In this document: positions 62,127 through 64,000 of the stretch, piece by piece
How the letters are laid out: each line of letters begins with the position of its first letter
Numbering within the stretch: position 1 is the stretch's first letter
From: Paenibacillus durus
Lineage (GTDB): Bacteria > Bacillota > Bacilli > Paenibacillales > Paenibacillaceae
Assembly: GCF_000756615.1 (NCBI RefSeq)
Contig: NZ_CP009288.1
Location: forward strand, 5,890,001 to 5,954,000
Length of the DNA stretch: 64,000 nt
Direction: 5' to 3'
Notes under the pieces: model-generated
Database searches by the model: none
Told to the model about the DNA's origin: nothing
The model's input: the letters and a program-made list of their open reading frames with translations, nothing else
Position numbers and translations under genes: made by a program

Positions 62127-62915
62127 ATGTCAAAGAAGGTATTGATTGTTTATGCGCACCCCGAGCCCACTTCGTTAACTAGCCAGTTCGTTGAGACAGC
62201 TGTGCAAACACTTCAGGAGCAAGGGCACGAAGTCATGTTGTCCGATCTGTACGGAATGGACTGGAAGGCCGTGTTCGATGGGCGCGACTTCCCGGATCGA
62301 GCCAATCCAGAACGATTATCCTTTATTAAAGAGTCAGCGCACGCCTATTCGACTGGCCGTCAAACGGCAGACGTCGCATTGGAGCAACAGAAGCTTCTTG
62401 CTGCCGACGCGGTGATCTTGCAGTTTCCTCTGTGGTGGTTCAGCATGCCGGCTATTCTCAAGGGTTGGGTAGAACGGGTATTCGCTTTTGGTTTCGCATA
62501 TGGCTTTAAGGGCGAAGGGAATCGCTATCGCTACGGCGATGGCATTCTAAAGGGGAAGCGGGCTATGCTGTCCGTGGCCGCCGGAGGGCCCGAGAAGGAT
62601 TATTCGCCGCGAGGAATCAATGGACCGCTGGAGCAATTGCTGTTCCCCATTACTCACGGCATCCTCTTCTACCCCGGAATGGATGTGTTGCCTACCCATG
62701 CCGTCTACGGAACCGATCGCATGACGGCAGCCGACATAGACGCGGCGATGGCAGCCTGGCGCTTGCATCTCGAGCGCCTATTCGAGGAGGAGCCCATTCC
62801 GTTCCGACATCAGAACGGCGGGGATTATCCGGACAGCCATGTGCTTGCAAGCGACATCGCAATCGGACGGACCGGCTTGACGGCTCACATTGCCGAAAGC
62901 GCGGCGCCTCTATGA
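62127..62915 (+). CDS. NAD(P)H quinone reductase (flavodoxin_2 family)
   Basis: 262 residues: VLIVYAHPEPTSLTSQFVE, then LQFPLWWFSMPAILKGWVER (FMN and quinone site), FGFAYGFKGEG and AAGGPEKDYSPRG. Long NQO1/MdaB-like form that reduces quinones by two electrons. RBS AAGGGAGAGTGGAGTC. It shares an intergenic region of about 140 bases with the divergent HxlR regulator, so electrophile-inducible expression is likely. Confidence 0.92.
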   Translation: MSKKVLIVYAHPEPTSLTSQFVETAVQTLQEQGHEVMLSDLYGMDWKAVFDGRDFPDRANPERLSFIKESAHAYSTGRQTADVALEQQKLLAADAVILQFPLWWFSMPAILKGWVERVFAFGFAYGFKGEGNRYRYGDGILKGKRAMLSVAAGGPEKDYSPRGINGPLEQLLFPITHGILFYPGMDVLPTHAVYGTDRMTAADIDAAMAAWRLHLERLFEEEPIPFRHQNGGDYPDSHVLASDIAIGRTGLTAHIAESAAPL

Positions 62916-63071
62916 CTGGAGCCTGATGGGGAGAGTGTAATGGAACTCGCAGCCGGAAGGCAATGCCCAGAAGGGGCGTCAAGTATTTTGTTCAGAAGGG
63001 AAATCTACTTTAATCGAGAAAGATTACAGTATACAAGTCAATGGCGGCCCTTTTATGAACGCTTTACGTAG
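62916..63071. other. Intergenic to intron junction
   Basis: No gene is recognised. On the plus strand 63035-63060 reads QVNGGPFMNALRS, possibly a scrap of the gene the intron entered. Confidence 0.3.
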
Positions 63072-63575
63072 TAATCGGATAGGAGGCTATCCATTAGTTG
63101 GATAGCCGACCTTCCACACCACCGTACGTACCGTTCGGTATACGGCGGTTCAACCGTTTGAGTGCAATTGACGAAGACGCTCGTACTGTGCAGGGAAGTC
63201 ATAATATCCTGCCTGTGCGAGCTTTTCGTTTGTTATGGAACGGGACAGGACGGGGCTCCCGGCAACACGCCAGTAACCCAGCCGAGTATTTCCCATAGGT
63301 ACGCTTGCCCTCCCGGGATGCCCAGCCTTCTCAGGTTTTGCACCCTCGTTCTTGGCTTCTTCCACTGTTTCCAGGTGTACATACGGAATCTTCGGCGCAG
63401 CCATTCGTTCCAGCTTTGCAGAATTCGCTTCATATCTGCCACATAGTAGTAGCCCAGCCATCCGCGGATAAAGGCCTTTACCTCCTCCATCACCCTGCGT
63501 ACATTCCTGCCTTGACTGCGACTCGTCAGTTCTTTCAGCTTTCTCTTTATGTTATGGGGGATCGCAAAAAATACT
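63072..63575 (-). mobile_element. Group II intron, 3' fragment with decayed maturase
   Basis: After the maturase stop (63150) the minus strand shows a domain-V-like hairpin (GCCGTATACCGAACGGTACGTACGGT) within about 63108-63145, then a domain-VI-like stem (GGCTATCC-AACTAAT-GGATAGCC) ending near 63075. The 5' part of the intron, including the reverse-transcriptase domain, is missing, so the element cannot move. Confidence 0.8.
63150..63570 (-). pseudogene. Group II intron maturase, C-terminal part with a frameshift
   Basis: Reads LKELTSRSQGRNVRRVMEEV, AFIRGWLGYYYVADMKRIL and WNEWLRRRFRMYTWKQWKK (domain X/maturase). Near 63297 a missing G shifts GGQAYLW into the frame of GNTRLGYWRVAGSPVL, which continues to HSNG and a stop. 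The RT domain is absent; upstream sequence belongs to the recombinase gene on the other strand. Confidence 0.85.
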
Positions 63576-64000
63576 CCAGCAAATATCCACTCAGCAGCAA
63601 AGTCTTTTGCGGATGCTGTGGTGCCAATTTCAAACGCCGAACCTGGAACAGCAATAATCCATCCAAAAAGGTAGTATGGCAATGTCGAACGTATGTGAAT
63701 GAAGGAAAAGAAGCATGCGATTCTAAGTCGGTTGATGAGCAAGGTTTGCAGAATGCGTTTGTCCGAGTATTCAATCGAATGTATGAGAATAAGGAAGCAT
63801 TTATCCAAACGTTGAAAGCGAACATTGAATCGGTACTTACTAGTAGGGCAGGGCAAGAACCATTATTGGAAATCGCGCGACATATAGAACAGTTGAAATC
63901 GGACTTGAAGGGACTTGTGAATTTCAAGTTAAGAAATCAGATTGATGAGGCCGTATACAGTGAAGAAAACGTGAGAATCTCAAGTGAGCTGAACGAACTT
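63554..64000 (+). CDS. Serine site-specific recombinase, partial (zinc-ribbon and coiled-coil part)
   Basis: Open frame running off the window end. It reads KYPLSSKVFCGCCGANFKRR then WQCRTYVNEGKEAC, the Cys4 zinc ribbon of large serine recombinases, followed by the helical segment (VFNRMYENKEAFIQTLKANI). The catalytic N-terminal domain is not present upstream: the intron fragment lies there instead. The ATG at 63554 is only the first possible start after the junction, so this is probably a truncated gene. Relatives integrate phages or mobilise ICEs. Confidence 0.75.
   Translation, partial: MGDRKKYSSKYPLSSKVFCGCCGANFKRRTWNSNNPSKKVVWQCRTYVNEGKEACDSKSVDEQGLQNAFVRVFNRMYENKEAFIQTLKANIESVLTSRAGQEPLLEIARHIEQLKSDLKGLVNFKLRNQIDEAVYSEENVRISSELNEL

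Overview
The window looks like an accessory-rich stretch of a Paenibacillus-type chromosome (Bacillales). The signs are an alpha/beta-type small acid-soluble spore protein, S-layer-homology (SLH) domains, a HelD-type RNA polymerase motor, a KinB-like sensor kinase, frequent TTG/GTG starts behind strong AGGAGG-type ribosome sites, and many stand-alone regulators. No plasmid or phage backbone is visible. The sequence is crowded with insertion elements, short decayed gene copies and internally deleted paralogues, so much of it appears to be a recombination-prone island.

Layout. 1-5.3 kb: a 1625-residue secreted repeat protein on the minus strand, preceded by a c-di-GMP-I riboswitch. 5.3-7.06 kb: a complete DDE insertion sequence. 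7.2-9.7 kb: a DUF2167 membrane protein and a TPR-like protein. 9.8-12.8 kb: a three-gene Mu/Tn552-like transposon (zinc-ribbon protein, DDE transposase, AAA+ ATPase) inserted between the TPR gene and its divergent XRE regulator. 13.7-15.4 kb: an XRE regulator coupled to an ImmA/IrrE-Fic fusion. 16.2-17.9 kb: a diguanylate cyclase. 18.0-19.6 kb: a frameshifted IS4-like element. 19.9-26.0 kb: a tight six-gene operon (aminopeptidase-like protein, adenylating enzyme, PLP aminotransferase, carrier protein, GNAT, polysaccharide deacetylase) that resembles a carrier-protein-based glycan-decoration or small-metabolite pathway. 26.4-32.5 kb: sensor kinase, IF-3 paralogue, spore protein, SWIM/SNF2 helicase, small aromatic protein.

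32.6-47.2 kb is dense in sensors: MerR and AraC regulators with GyrI-like ligand-binding tails (six in 15 kb), with mqo, an SDR, a kinase-fold phosphotransferase and a secreted SLH amidase. 47.2-50.6 kb is a minus-strand NAD operon: PnuC transporter, NadR-type NMN adenylyltransferase/NR kinase, NrtR-like Nudix regulator, NADAR glycohydrolase, and an internally deleted PARG-like (TIGR02452) gene. 51-57 kb holds flavodoxin-fold reductase/HxlR genes, gene debris, an ArsR-type regulator fused to a GyrB-like ATPase fold, and an SDR/TetR pair with visible operators. 57-61 kb has a large imperfect palindrome, HelD, a possible small RNA, and a second (broken) TPR/XRE module. 61-64 kb has an SDR remnant, a tRNA-Leu-like sequence with poor stem pairing, an HxlR/flavodoxin pair, a group II intron 3' fragment and the beginning of a visible serine recombinase segment that leaves the window.

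Functional links: the diguanylate cyclase and the c-di-GMP riboswitch fit one surface-adhesion circuit. The NAD operon is probably controlled by its own Nudix regulator. The XRE/TPR pair occurs twice in the same divergent arrangement, with extra XRE scars at 19.7 and 52.6 kb, so it is a repeatedly copied two-gene unit. All family names come from reading the translations; no database search was possible.
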